A stretch of 64,000 bases of DNA. Source: Gallionella sp. GTDB lineage: Bacteria; Pseudomonadota; Gammaproteobacteria; Burkholderiales; Gallionellaceae. Where the stretch lies: NCBI GenBank assembly GCA_028707275.1, contig JAQTUP010000002.1, positions 619,198-683,197 of the forward strand, in the 5' to 3' direction. Of the stretch, positions 42,763 through 50,818 are shown piece after piece (positions within the stretch are counted from its first letter, which is position 1; every line of letters starts with the position of its first letter). The notes under the pieces were generated by a model. It saw only the letters and a program-made list of their open reading frames with translations. It did no database searches and was not told the DNA's origin. A program made the translations under genes and the position numbers.

Positions 42763-42876
42763 AAGGGGCTTTATCAGCATTGCATTATATGGCCGCTTCA
42801 CGTAGTCTGGCGACTGTTGCAAGCTGAGTGTCAGGTCATCTGCGCCTGACTGGTCTGTCGTGTCCACGGAGGAAGT

Positions 42877-43191
42877 ATGTCAAATCCAAATATCAACTGG
42901 GCAGCTATTGATGCCAATCCAAAATTTCAGGCATTGCATCGCAAGAAAACAGTCTTCTTGTGGGGGCTGATGATCTTTTCCACCGTTTATTACTTCCTCC
43001 TGCCGATAGGCGCCGCGTATTTTCAGGAATTATTCAAAATCAAGGTATGGGGCGTGGTCAACTTTGGCCTGCTGTTCGCATTGTCCGAATTTGTCGTAGC
43101 CTGGGTGATCGCCTTTCTGTATTCGAGGAAGGCCAACGCCGAATTCGATACGATGGCACAGGAAATAATCAATGAAACGAAGGGGGCATGA
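42877..43191 (+). CDS. DUF485 small subunit of a sodium/solute symporter
   Basis: 104 residues with two membrane helices (TVFLWGLMIFSTVYYFLLPI, LLFALSEFVVAWVIAFLYS-like) after a conserved NPKFQALHRKK segment, ending YSRKANAEFDTMAQEI. This is the DUF485/YjcH family always found with ActP-type transporters. GGAGG precedes the ATG, and its stop overlaps the symporter start. Confidence 0.92.
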   Translation: MSNPNINWAAIDANPKFQALHRKKTVFLWGLMIFSTVYYFLLPIGAAYFQELFKIKVWGVVNFGLLFALSEFVVAWVIAFLYSRKANAEFDTMAQEIINETKGA

Positions 43192-45272
43192 GCATGAACA
43201 GACTCAATAAGGGCGTTTTATCTGTTGCCGCCTTGTGCAGCAGCGGCGCGGCAATCGCGGGTTCCGGCGCGGTTGCCGACGAGTTCAAATGGATGACCTT
43301 CACGGTATTCGGCGTGATTATCGCCATCACCATGGCGATCACCTTCTGGGCGGCGCGCAGCACACACACCACCTCCGAGTTTTACGCGGCAGGCCGTTCG
43401 GTCTCCGGCATCCAGAATGGCTGGGCCATTGCGGGGGACTATCTTTCCGCCGCCTCCTTCCTGGGGATCGCAGGACTCATCTCGCTGTACGGATACGACG
43501 GCTTCATGTATTCGGTAGGCTGGCTGGTCGCCTACATCACGGTGTTGCTGGTGATTGCAGAGCCTTGCCGCAACATCGGCAAATACACCATGGGCGACAT
43601 CCTGGCCTTCCGTAACGATCCTAAAAAGACCAAGGTCGTGGCAGCCTTATCAACCATCACGGTGTCCACCTTCTATCTGACCGCACAAATGGTCGGCGGC
43701 GGCGTGCTGATCAAGACTTTGATCGGCATCGACTATGAAATTTCGGTGATCGGGGTCGGCGTACTGATGCTGGCCTACGTGGTGTTCGGCGGGATGAAGG
43801 CGACTACCTGGGTGCAAATCACCAAGGCGGTGCTGCTGGTGATTGCCTCGCTGATTCTGGTATTCCTGGTCTGGTCGCCCTATGGCTTCAGCCTGCCGGC
43901 CTATCTGCAAGCGGTGGTAGGCGATGACAAGGTGGTCGCGCAAGTCGCCAAACTGCTGGGGGATTCTGCTGCCGGGATGACGAAGGAAGAATTAGGGCAG
44001 CGTTTTCTGGAGCCGGGTCTGTTCCTGAAGAACCCGATCGACCAGATTTCGCTAGGGCTGGCACTGGTGCTGGGAACGGCCGGTATGCCGCACATCTTGA
44101 TGCGTTTTTTCACCGTACCGACAGCACAGGCCGCACGTGTATCTGTGATCTGGGCGATGGGCATTATCGGCGGTTTCTACGTGCTGACCCTGTTCCTGGG
44201 TACCGGCGCTGCGATGCTGGTGGGCTCGGCCAAGATCGCCTCCGTCGATGCGGGCGGCAATATGGCGGGGCCTCTGCTTGCGCAATTTTTGGGCGGTGGC
44301 GAAAATTCAATGCTGGGTAACTTCTTCCTGGCCTTTGTCGCAGCCGTCGCCTTCGCCACCATCGTGGCGGTGGTAGCGGGTCTGGTGCTGGCCGCCGCCT
44401 CCGCGATGGCGCATGACATTTATGTCGGCGTGATCCGTGGCGAAAAAGCCACGCCCAAAGAGCAGGTTGTCGCAGCACGCGTTTCTTCCGTCATCGTCGG
44501 TGTGATCGCGATCACGGTCGGTATTCTGGCCAAGGGGCAAAACGTCGCTCATCTGGTAGCGCTGGCTTTTGCAGTGGCCGCATCGTCTAACTTGCCGGCG
44601 GTGTTCCTCACGCTGTACTGGAAAAAATGCAACACCACCGGCATCATCCTCGGTATGGTAGTCGGTTCTTTGACCGCGATTGGCCTGGTCATGATCTCGC
44701 CTAACATGACCTACCCCAAGGCTGTGATCGCCTCGGCCAAGAAGGTAATGGAGGGTGAACCGGCACAAGCGGCCAAAGAGGCGAAGCCCGCCGTTGCGGC
44801 TTCCAGCTTCATGTGTGAACTGTTTGCGCTGGAGGGTTGTGTCAAGTCTGAACCCGCTAAAGCGGCATCATTGGAAAAGCCGGCCAAACCCGGCGCGGCT
44901 GACAAACTGGCGCTGCTCAACGAAAGAATACCGGCATTAGAGGCCGCTCTGTTGGTGGCCGATCCGGCCGCTTTAAAGGCGGCGCAGGATGATCTGGCAA
45001 AGCTGAAGAAGGATATCGCAGCGACTGAGAAGGCAAAAACCAAGGCAGAAGAAGACATAAAGAAATTTGACGGGCAGACTACCAGCATCATGGGCCTGGA
45101 AAAACCTTTCTTCCTGCTGAAGAACCCCGGTCTGATTTCCATCCCCTTAGGCTTTTTGCTGGTGATTCTGGGTTCCATCTTCACCCGCGACAAGCGCGCC
45201 GAAGAAATGTGGGACGAGCTGTACGTGCGCCAGAATACCGGCATCAACTCTGAACAGGCGACGGCTCACTGA
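43188..45272 (+). CDS. sodium/solute symporter of the acetate (ActP) type
   Basis: 694-residue SSS-family transporter with an N-terminal segment that may be cleaved, then about 13 helices. Recognised by EFYAAGRSVSGIQNGWAIAG, GDYLSAASFLGIAGLI, GTAGMPHILMRFFTVP and QRFLEPGLF-type loops. Most like the VC_2705 group of acetate symporters. Oddity: between the last two helices (about residues 525-640) lies a 110-residue Ala/Lys/Glu-rich insertion (EPAQAAKEAKPAV, LAKLKKDIAATEKAKTKAEE) that looks like a coiled coil. The substrate is inferred from family only. Confidence 0.9.
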   Translation: MSMNRLNKGVLSVAALCSSGAAIAGSGAVADEFKWMTFTVFGVIIAITMAITFWAARSTHTTSEFYAAGRSVSGIQNGWAIAGDYLSAASFLGIAGLISLYGYDGFMYSVGWLVAYITVLLVIAEPCRNIGKYTMGDILAFRNDPKKTKVVAALSTITVSTFYLTAQMVGGGVLIKTLIGIDYEISVIGVGVLMLAYVVFGGMKATTWVQITKAVLLVIASLILVFLVWSPYGFSLPAYLQAVVGDDKVVAQVAKLLGDSAAGMTKEELGQRFLEPGLFLKNPIDQISLGLALVLGTAGMPHILMRFFTVPTAQAARVSVIWAMGIIGGFYVLTLFLGTGAAMLVGSAKIASVDAGGNMAGPLLAQFLGGGENSMLGNFFLAFVAAVAFATIVAVVAGLVLAAASAMAHDIYVGVIRGEKATPKEQVVAARVSSVIVGVIAITVGILAKGQNVAHLVALAFAVAASSNLPAVFLTLYWKKCNTTGIILGMVVGSLTAIGLVMISPNMTYPKAVIASAKKVMEGEPAQAAKEAKPAVAASSFMCELFALEGCVKSEPAKAASLEKPAKPGAADKLALLNERIPALEAALLVADPAALKAAQDDLAKLKKDIAATEKAKTKAEEDIKKFDGQTTSIMGLEKPFFLLKNPGLISIPLGFLLVILGSIFTRDKRAEEMWDELYVRQNTGINSEQATAH

Positions 45273-45303
45273 TCCGGCCGCACGGCGTAACTTTTATACC
45301 TGA

Positions 45304-45333
45304 AGCCTCCGGGGGAGACCCCGGGGCTTTTTT
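45304..45333 (+). terminator. intrinsic terminator after the symporter operon
   Basis: AGCC and CCGGGG pair with CCCCGG and GGCT around a GAGA loop, followed by TTTTTTA. Confidence 0.88.
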
Positions 45334-45369
45334 ATCGGCTATGTAGCAATTAACTGTTGAAACTCAGTC

Positions 45370-45776
45370 ACTGATGTTACGCAGTAACATCAGCCGTGTA
45401 TCAAAATCAACTTCGCCGGGGGCAGCCCGGCTGCTGGCGACTTTCTTTTGAGTCGCCAAAAGAAAGTCGCTAAAGAAAAGGCGACCCCGGCTTGCCGCTC
45501 CGCCTGACTGTCCTGCCTGGATCTCCCTGGCGACGAACATGGCAGGCAGATGATAGTCAGGCGGAGTTCCCTTGATAGTCACAAACAGGCGGGGCTGCGC
45601 AACTCGCACGATCCGCTCGCGGCCACGTGCTCAAACAGTGCTCGCCTAACCCCACCGCTTGTTTGCGACTATCTTCGGCGGCGCACAGGGGCTGTCGGTG
45701 ACGCGCAAAGATTATCCCCCCAACGAATTTAATAACTCACCAAGCCTGATTTTAGAAGCTTGTGCGTAACATCAGT
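45370..45776. mobile_element. MITE-like element carrying a dispersed repeat (copy 1)
   Basis: A 14-base terminal inverted repeat, ACTGATGTTACGCA (45370-45383) and TGCGTAACATCAGT (45763-45776), bounds 407 bases. Inside is a perfect 14-base stem GCGACTTTCTTTTG/CAAAAGAAAGTCGC (45437-45470) and a stretch (about 45580-45715) nearly identical to 50425-50550. Open frames here encode the ATQKK-type repeat peptide known as an annotation artefact. No transposase. Confidence 0.7.
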
Positions 45777-45802
45777 CAGTCAGAGGAAAATTCAAAACCA
45801 TA

Positions 45803-45941
45803 CTCACGCGGAGGACGCGGAGAAAACCGAATCAAAAACCTGAACAACTGCCGAAACAAAAACGACACATACCGATCAATGACTTATTTTTCTCAATTTG
45901 GTTTTGTTTTTCTCCGCGACCTCCGCGTCTCCGCGTGAAAT
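45803..45941. repeat. inverted TCACGCGGAG-type dispersed repeat
   Basis: TCACGCGGAGGACGCGGAGA (45803-45822) is matched in inverse by TCTCCGCGTCTCCGCGTGA-like sequence (about 45912-45941). This is a common scattered repeat. A degenerate relative starts at 54849. The gap 45273-46003 contains no other feature. Confidence 0.6.
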
Positions 45942-46003
45942 TGCTTTTTCATGGATTAATAATTATCAACAGCCAACTACGACAGAGCCTTTTTACCTGG
46001 CAC

Positions 46004-46597
46004 TCAGCCTTCGGCGCGTGCAATTCTCACTATTTGCTGAGCGATAGCTTCCGGCGAGAGAATAAAATCGATGCAGCCACTTTCAATAGCGCTCTGGGGC
46101 ATGTCCGGCTGAATCGCCGTGCTGAGCTTCTGTGCGATGGTAATTCCCCCTATATCCTTGATACCACACAATGCCGCCGCGCCGTCACCGTCATAGCCTG
46201 AGACAATGACGGCAATAAGTCGGCCGTCCCAGTACTCCGTCAGCGAACGCAGAAAAACCGTGATGACATCAGGCCAGCCTCTTGGCTTTGAGATCGCCTC
46301 CAGATGAAACTCGCCGTCGTAAACATGCAAATCCCGGTTTTCAGGAATGATGAATACATGATCAGGTTCAATTAACAAACTATCCGTAATCAGCTCAACG
46401 GGCATCGTCGTGAAACGGGGGAGAACTTCATGCAGATGAGTCGGCATCATCGTGATGTGATTCACGATGACGATAGCCACCCCCATATCCCCCGGCAGAT
46501 TTTGCAACAACCTGATATAGGCATCCAGCCCGCCGGCTGACCCTCCCACACAAACAATAGGAAAACTTCTCGCCGACGGTTCGATTTCAACTGACAT
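46004..46597 (-). CDS. stand-alone CheB methylesterase domain protein
   Basis: 197 residues, only the catalytic domain of CheB: active-site Ser in CVGGSAGGLDAY, His in VNHITMMPTHLHEVLP, Asp in SGYDGDGAAAL. There is no receiver domain and no chemotaxis gene nearby, so it may belong to a non-motility pathway or be free of phospho-control. The ATG at 46597 has an AGGCGAG site. Confidence 0.88.
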   Translation of the reverse strand: MSVEIEPSARSFPIVCVGGSAGGLDAYIRLLQNLPGDMGVAIVIVNHITMMPTHLHEVLPRFTTMPVELITDSLLIEPDHVFIIPENRDLHVYDGEFHLEAISKPRGWPDVITVFLRSLTEYWDGRLIAVIVSGYDGDGAAALCGIKDIGGITIAQKLSTAIQPDMPQSAIESGCIDFILSPEAIAQQIVRIARAEG

Positions 46598-46838
46598 TTT
46601 TCTCGCCTTTCGCATATGTAATACTGATTAAGCGGGCGCCTGAATCAAGCGAAAAACCTGCCATCCATGCGTCGGCATGCTCTTAAATTTTTAAAAACAT
46701 GTCTGTTCGCTGGCGCACAAAAGACGGCTCCTCTCGCCTTCCGGTAGGTACGTTACCGTACAGAACGGCGGCTGCATTGCGTTCAATATGCGGCTTCTGC
46801 AGGGAAAAACCTGTTAATTTTTAAATAAAGGATTCCAA

Positions 46839-47024
46839 ATGAACGAGAACCAAGTCAAAGGAGTTGTCAGGGAAGTCGCCGGTAAAATCCAGGAAGAAGC
46901 GGGCAAACTGGTAGGCAGCGAGGAGCAACAAATCAAAGGCGTGAGCAAGCAAATATCCGGCATCGCTGAAAAAGCCTACGGCGATGCAAAAGAAGTCGTC
47001 AAGGATGCGAAAAGCCATTCCTGA
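46839..47024 (+). CDS. CsbD-family stress protein
   Basis: 61 residues of the CsbD type (NQVKGVVREVAGKIQEEAGK, KGVSKQISGIAEKAYGDAKE), a small, abundant general-stress protein of unknown activity. AAAGGA site before the ATG. First of a short run of stress-like genes. The 240 bases before it (46598-46838) hold no gene. Confidence 0.88.
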   Translation: MNENQVKGVVREVAGKIQEEAGKLVGSEEQQIKGVSKQISGIAEKAYGDAKEVVKDAKSHS

Positions 47025-47130
47025 CGATCGCTCTGCACCTGCGTCAGCTGCCATCGCCCGTCGGCTTTAGCGAGTTTTACAGCAAGCCTGGAACCTGTCC
47101 AGGCTTCACACCCATCAGGAGATACAAAAA

Positions 47131-47325
47131 ATGAAACCCGGAAAATTTGTCAGCACCGCCATGGCTGTGAGTATGTTAATTGCGACGCTGTCAGGCTGCC
47201 AAAAAGCCGAGGGACCGGCAGAAAAGGCCGGCAAGGAAGTCGACCAAACGGTCGAAAAAGCGGGGCAGCAAATTGAAAAAGCCGGTGACAAGATTCAGGA
47301 TGCGGCAAAGGGAGACAAACAGTAA
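47131..47325 (+). CDS. small lipoprotein with Lys/Glu/Ala-rich repeats
   Basis: 64 residues: a lipoprotein signal ending LSGC (Cys23), then EKAGKEVDQTVEKAGQQIEK and EKAGDKIQDAAKG, an 11-residue-type repeat resembling LEA or CsbD helices. CAGGAG site 10 bases before the ATG. It probably sits in a membrane and is co-expressed with csbD. Function unknown. Confidence 0.75.
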   Translation: MKPGKFVSTAMAVSMLIATLSGCQKAEGPAEKAGKEVDQTVEKAGQQIEKAGDKIQDAAKGDKQ

Positions 47326-47431
47326 CTCACCTTACTCGCCCATATCATGAAAAAGACAGGGTTCGAAAAAATCAGCCATGACACGGAAAAATCCATTCCT
47401 GACGCAAATGGATCGCGGCTGCACGACAACG

Positions 47432-47611
47432 ATGCAAACCGTCCGCCCAAGCCTGGCAATCATATTTTGCTTATCAGGCTGCATTACCGCACGCATCCGC
47501 ATCGCTGAAAAGCCGGTTGATGCGATAAGGTCAAAGGCCTCGGAGCCTGTGACCTCGCCGCTTTATTTTGACAGCGCGTTGGCGATGTCGCGTTTGTGCT
47601 CTTCTTCCTGA
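47432..47611 (+). CDS. doubtful small lipoprotein-like ORF
   Basis: A 59-codon frame beginning MQTVRPSLAIIFCLSGCITA, which looks like a lipoprotein signal, but it runs into the 3' end of the convergent ferritin-like gene by 49 bases and has no ribosome-binding site. I list it only because of the lipobox; it may be chance. Confidence 0.2.
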   Translation: MQTVRPSLAIIFCLSGCITARIRIAEKPVDAIRSKASEPVTSPLYFDSALAMSRLCSSS

Positions 47612-47985
47612 ATCAGAATATCTTCCAGAACACGCCGCAAGCCATATTCCTTGAGCGCCTCGGCCTGTCCGATACGCGTCTTGTAACGGGCGATGGCATT
47701 TTCCTCGCCGTTCAGATCCTGTTTGAGCATCTCCAGGCTGTCCTTTGAAATCTCACGTTTTTCGACATCCACGGTGGGGGTGCCGCCCAGGTAATCGATT
47801 TGCTCGGACAGCATCACCGCATGCTGCATTTCTTCCTGCGCGTGGATCAGCAACTCTTTCTGGATGGAGTCGAATTGCGCGCCGTTGATGGTCGCCGCAT
47901 GCTGCACATACTGGATCGCGGCCGCATATTCCCATTCCAGATCCTTGTTAAGCTCAGACAATAGCTTCTTCATGGTCACTTTCAT
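47563..47985 (-). CDS. ferritin-like/bacterioferritin-type diiron protein
   Basis: 140 residues, a four-helix bundle with the diiron ligands EWEYAAAIQYVQH (helix 1), HAQEEMQHAVML (helix 2), GEENAIARYKTRI (helix 3) and IQEEEHKRDIANAL (helix 4). Ferritin-like proteins of this length store iron or guard against peroxide; it is distinct from Dps. AGGAG precedes the ATG at 47985. Confidence 0.9.
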   Translation of the reverse strand: MKVTMKKLLSELNKDLEWEYAAAIQYVQHAATINGAQFDSIQKELLIHAQEEMQHAVMLSEQIDYLGGTPTVDVEKREISKDSLEMLKQDLNGEENAIARYKTRIGQAEALKEYGLRRVLEDILIQEEEHKRDIANALSK

Positions 47986-48069
47986 TTCGTATCTCCTGTG
48001 GTTAAACCGGTGCTACGGCGGATGCCCTGCGACCCGGGCGGCTCGTAAAATCGCTCAGTGCGGCTATAC

Positions 48070-48483
48070 TCACTTGTGGCCGAACAGCCCCGAAAATGCC
48101 GAGAAGACCTGAGCCGCATCCACACCGCCTTCGGGCAACTTGCCATCGGGAGTCAACTGCCCCACCATTTGCGGCAGCAAACCGGCCAGGGCTCCCGCCG
48201 TTGCAACAGGATCCAGCCCTATCTTTGCGGCGATACTCTGCACCACGGATGAACCCAATACAGCCTGAATCTGTTCGGCGGATACCGGCAGTTTTTGACC
48301 GTTGCCCACCCAGGATGCGAACTGTTCGCTCAGGCCGCTTTGTGTGAATTTTTGCATCAGACCCGCAAGTCCTCCTATTTCCGGACTATTGAGCATGCCC
48401 ATCAGTGAAGTGAACAAATCGCCCTGCCCGCCCGTGGCGCTGCCGGCCTGACTTGCGCTCATGATTGAATCGAATAATCCCAT
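48070..48483 (-). CDS. YidB-family (DUF937) protein
   Basis: 137 residues, starting MGLFDSIMSASQ, with GGLAGLMQKFTQSGLSEQFA, SWVGNGQKLPVSAEQIQAVL and LAGLLPQMVGQLTPDGKLPE, the hallmark of YidB. Function unknown. AAAGGG site ahead of the ATG. Same strand as the ferritin-like gene, 84 bases upstream of it. Confidence 0.9.
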   Translation of the reverse strand: MGLFDSIMSASQAGSATGGQGDLFTSLMGMLNSPEIGGLAGLMQKFTQSGLSEQFASWVGNGQKLPVSAEQIQAVLGSSVVQSIAAKIGLDPVATAGALAGLLPQMVGQLTPDGKLPEGGVDAAQVFSAFSGLFGHK

Positions 48484-48624
48484 TTGAATCCCTTTTTAAA
48501 GCGACGACAGGCATAAAACAGCGCGAATCTGCTCACAACCTGCCCTGAAAATAAGCCATTATGTTTTTCGATGCAGCAGTTTGCGGTAAGCTACGTGCTT
48601 TCCAAAACACTCTGCTCAATCGAA

Positions 48625-50289
48625 ATGGCTCAATACGTAATGTCTATGCTCCGCGTGAGCAAAATCGTACCCCCTAAACGTCAAATCATCAAGGACATAT
48701 CCTTGAGTTTCTTTCCCGGAGCCAAAATCGGCCTGCTGGGACTGAACGGTTCGGGTAAATCCACCGTGCTGCGCATCATGGCGGGCGTGGACAAGGAATA
48801 CGACGGCGAGGTGCAACATCTGCCCAACATCCGCATCGGTTATCTGGCGCAGGAGCCGCAACTCAATCCCGAAAACACCGTGCGTCAGGAAGTGGAAGAG
48901 GCGCTGGGCGAAGTGATGCAGGCGCAGAAGAAACTGGATGATGTGTATGCCGCCTATGCCGAGGAAGATGCGGATTTCGACGCGCTCGCCGCCGAACAGG
49001 CACGCCTGGAAAATATCATCGCCGCAGCAGGTTCGGGTTCCGATCAGCTGATGGAAATCGCCGCCGATGCGTTGCGCCTGCCCGAATGGGATGCGCTCAT
49101 CAAAAACCTGTCCGGCGGTGAGAAGCGCCGCGTCGCGCTCTGCAAACTGTTGCTGGACAAGCCTGACATGCTGCTTTTGGACGAGCCGACCAACCATCTG
49201 GATGCGGAATCGGTGGAATGGCTGGAGCAATTTTTAGTGCGCTTCCCCGGTACCGTGGTCGCTGTCACCCATGACCGTTACTTCCTTGACAATGCGGCCG
49301 AATGGATACTCGAATTGGATCGCGGTCACGGCATCCCGTGGAAGGGCAACTATTCCTCATGGCTGGAGCAAAAGGGCGCGCGTCTGGAGACCGAGAACAA
49401 ACAGATCGACGCACACGCCAAGGCCATGAAGCAGGAGTTGGAATGGGTGAGGCAGAACCCGAAGGGCCGTCAGGCCAAATCCAAGGCGCGTATTGCCCGT
49501 TTCGAGGAACTCAATTCCCAGGAACACCAAAAGCGCAACGAGACTCAGGAAATCTTCATTCCGGTGGGCGAGCGTCTGGGTAACGAAGTCATCGAATTCG
49601 ACGGGGTTTCCAAAGCCTACGGCGACCGCCTTTTGATCGACAACCTGAGCTTCAAGGTGCCGCCCGGCGCGATCGTCGGCATCATCGGCCCTAACGGCGC
49701 GGGTAAATCGACGCTGTTCCGCATGATCACCGGCAAGGAAACACCCGATTCGGGCACGGTGAAGATAGGCTCCACCGTCAAAATCGCGCACGTCGATCAG
49801 GCGCGCGACTCGCTGGATAACGACAAGACCGTGTTCGATGCCGTCTCGGGCGGCAATGAAATCCTGACAGTCGGCAAATACGAAACCCCGGCGCGCGCTT
49901 ACATCGGCCGCTTCAACTTCAAGGGCGGGGATCAGGGCAAGCTGGTCGGCCAGCTCTCAGGCGGTGAACGCGGTCGCTTGCATCTGGCGCAGACCTTGAT
50001 CGCGGGCGGCAACGTGCTGTTGCTCGACGAACCGTCCAACGATCTGGACGTGGAAACCTTGCGTGCTTTGGAAGATGCGCTGCTCGAATTTGCCGGTTGC
50101 GTGGCCGTAATCTCCCATGATCGCTGGTTCCTCGACCGTATCGCTACCCACATCCTGGCCTGCGAAGGCGATTCAAAATGGGTGTTCTTCGACGGCAACT
50201 ATCAGGAATACGAAGCCGACAAACGCAAACGTCTGGGCGAAGAAGGCGCGAAACCTAAGCGGATTCGGTACAAGCCAATCAGCCGATAA
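48625..50289 (+). CDS. ettA: energy-dependent translational throttle protein EttA
   Basis: An ABC-F protein that binds the ribosomal E site and gates elongation by ATP level. 554 residues with two ABC domains: LGLNGSGKSTVLRIMAG, LSGGEKRRVALCKLLL, LLLDEPTNHLDAESVEWLE; and IGPNGAGKSTLFRMITG, LSGGERGRLHLAQTL, LLLDEPSNDLDVETLRALE. The start MAQYVMSMLRVSK (48625) is the family's usual one; an upstream ATG at 48571 adds a poor extension. The end, PKRIRYKPISR, is echoed by a second short copy at 50685. Confidence 0.95.
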   Translation: MAQYVMSMLRVSKIVPPKRQIIKDISLSFFPGAKIGLLGLNGSGKSTVLRIMAGVDKEYDGEVQHLPNIRIGYLAQEPQLNPENTVRQEVEEALGEVMQAQKKLDDVYAAYAEEDADFDALAAEQARLENIIAAAGSGSDQLMEIAADALRLPEWDALIKNLSGGEKRRVALCKLLLDKPDMLLLDEPTNHLDAESVEWLEQFLVRFPGTVVAVTHDRYFLDNAAEWILELDRGHGIPWKGNYSSWLEQKGARLETENKQIDAHAKAMKQELEWVRQNPKGRQAKSKARIARFEELNSQEHQKRNETQEIFIPVGERLGNEVIEFDGVSKAYGDRLLIDNLSFKVPPGAIVGIIGPNGAGKSTLFRMITGKETPDSGTVKIGSTVKIAHVDQARDSLDNDKTVFDAVSGGNEILTVGKYETPARAYIGRFNFKGGDQGKLVGQLSGGERGRLHLAQTLIAGGNVLLLDEPSNDLDVETLRALEDALLEFAGCVAVISHDRWFLDRIATHILACEGDSKWVFFDGNYQEYEADKRKRLGEEGAKPKRIRYKPISR

Positions 50290-50306
50290 GGTTTTACCGG
50301 TGGCAG

Positions 50307-50556
50307 ACCGGCAGCTGGCGGCTTTCTTTTGTGTCGCCAATAGAAAGCCGCGAAAGAAAAGGCGACCCCGGTTTGCCGCGTTTGCCTGCCTGTTTACAGA
50401 CAGGCAAACGTGCCCTCGATAGTCGCAAACAAGCGGGGCTGTGCAACTCGCACGATCCGCTCGCGGCCACGTGCTCAAACAGTGCTCGCCTAAAAGCACC
50501 GCTTGTTTACCTTTCTACCTGTATACAGGCAGTCTTCGGCGGCGCACAGGGGATGA
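50307..50556. repeat. dispersed repeat copy 2, after ettA
   Basis: GCGGCTTTCTTTTG/CAATAGAAAGCCGC hairpin at 50317-50350, then a stretch with GCAACTCGCACGATCCGCTC and GTGCTCAAACAGTGCTCGCC, matching copy 1 nearly base for base and in the same direction. Two short palindromes of the CCTGCCTGTTT type (about 50385-50410) and CTGTATACAG (about 50519) lie within. Confidence 0.8.
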
Positions 50557-50684
50557 GGGTGGTACTTATGGTGAGAATTATTAACACAGATAGCTTAGAC
50601 TCGTCATTTCAGAAAAGCTGCGCTGTCAGCCGTACTGGCACAGGTACATCGCTTTGAGCCAATGGCGGCTTGATGATGGGCGAA

Positions 50685-50714
50685 TGGATTCGCTACAAGC
50701 CGATTAGCCGATGA
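50685..50714 (+). pseudogene. short duplicate of the ettA 3' end
   Basis: Nine codons plus a stop reading WIRYKPISR match the EttA ending RIRYKPISR, with most DNA bases conserved, 400 bases downstream of the real end and on the far side of the dispersed repeat. It has no upstream coding extension. A remnant of duplication or recombination. Confidence 0.5.
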
Positions 50715-50818
50715 TGTAGGTTCAGCACGATAACAATAATGAAGTTCTATTTCGACGGATTGTCATTAATTATTGCCATGCGTTTTTATAAATAAATCCA
50801 ATATTTCTGAAGGTAAAC

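Noticed and set aside
45364-45609. 81-codon minus-strand frame with an ATQKK peptide (similar frame at 50173-50499)
   Set aside because: Both lie in copies of the dispersed repeat; this peptide appears wherever the repeat is present and has no start signal.
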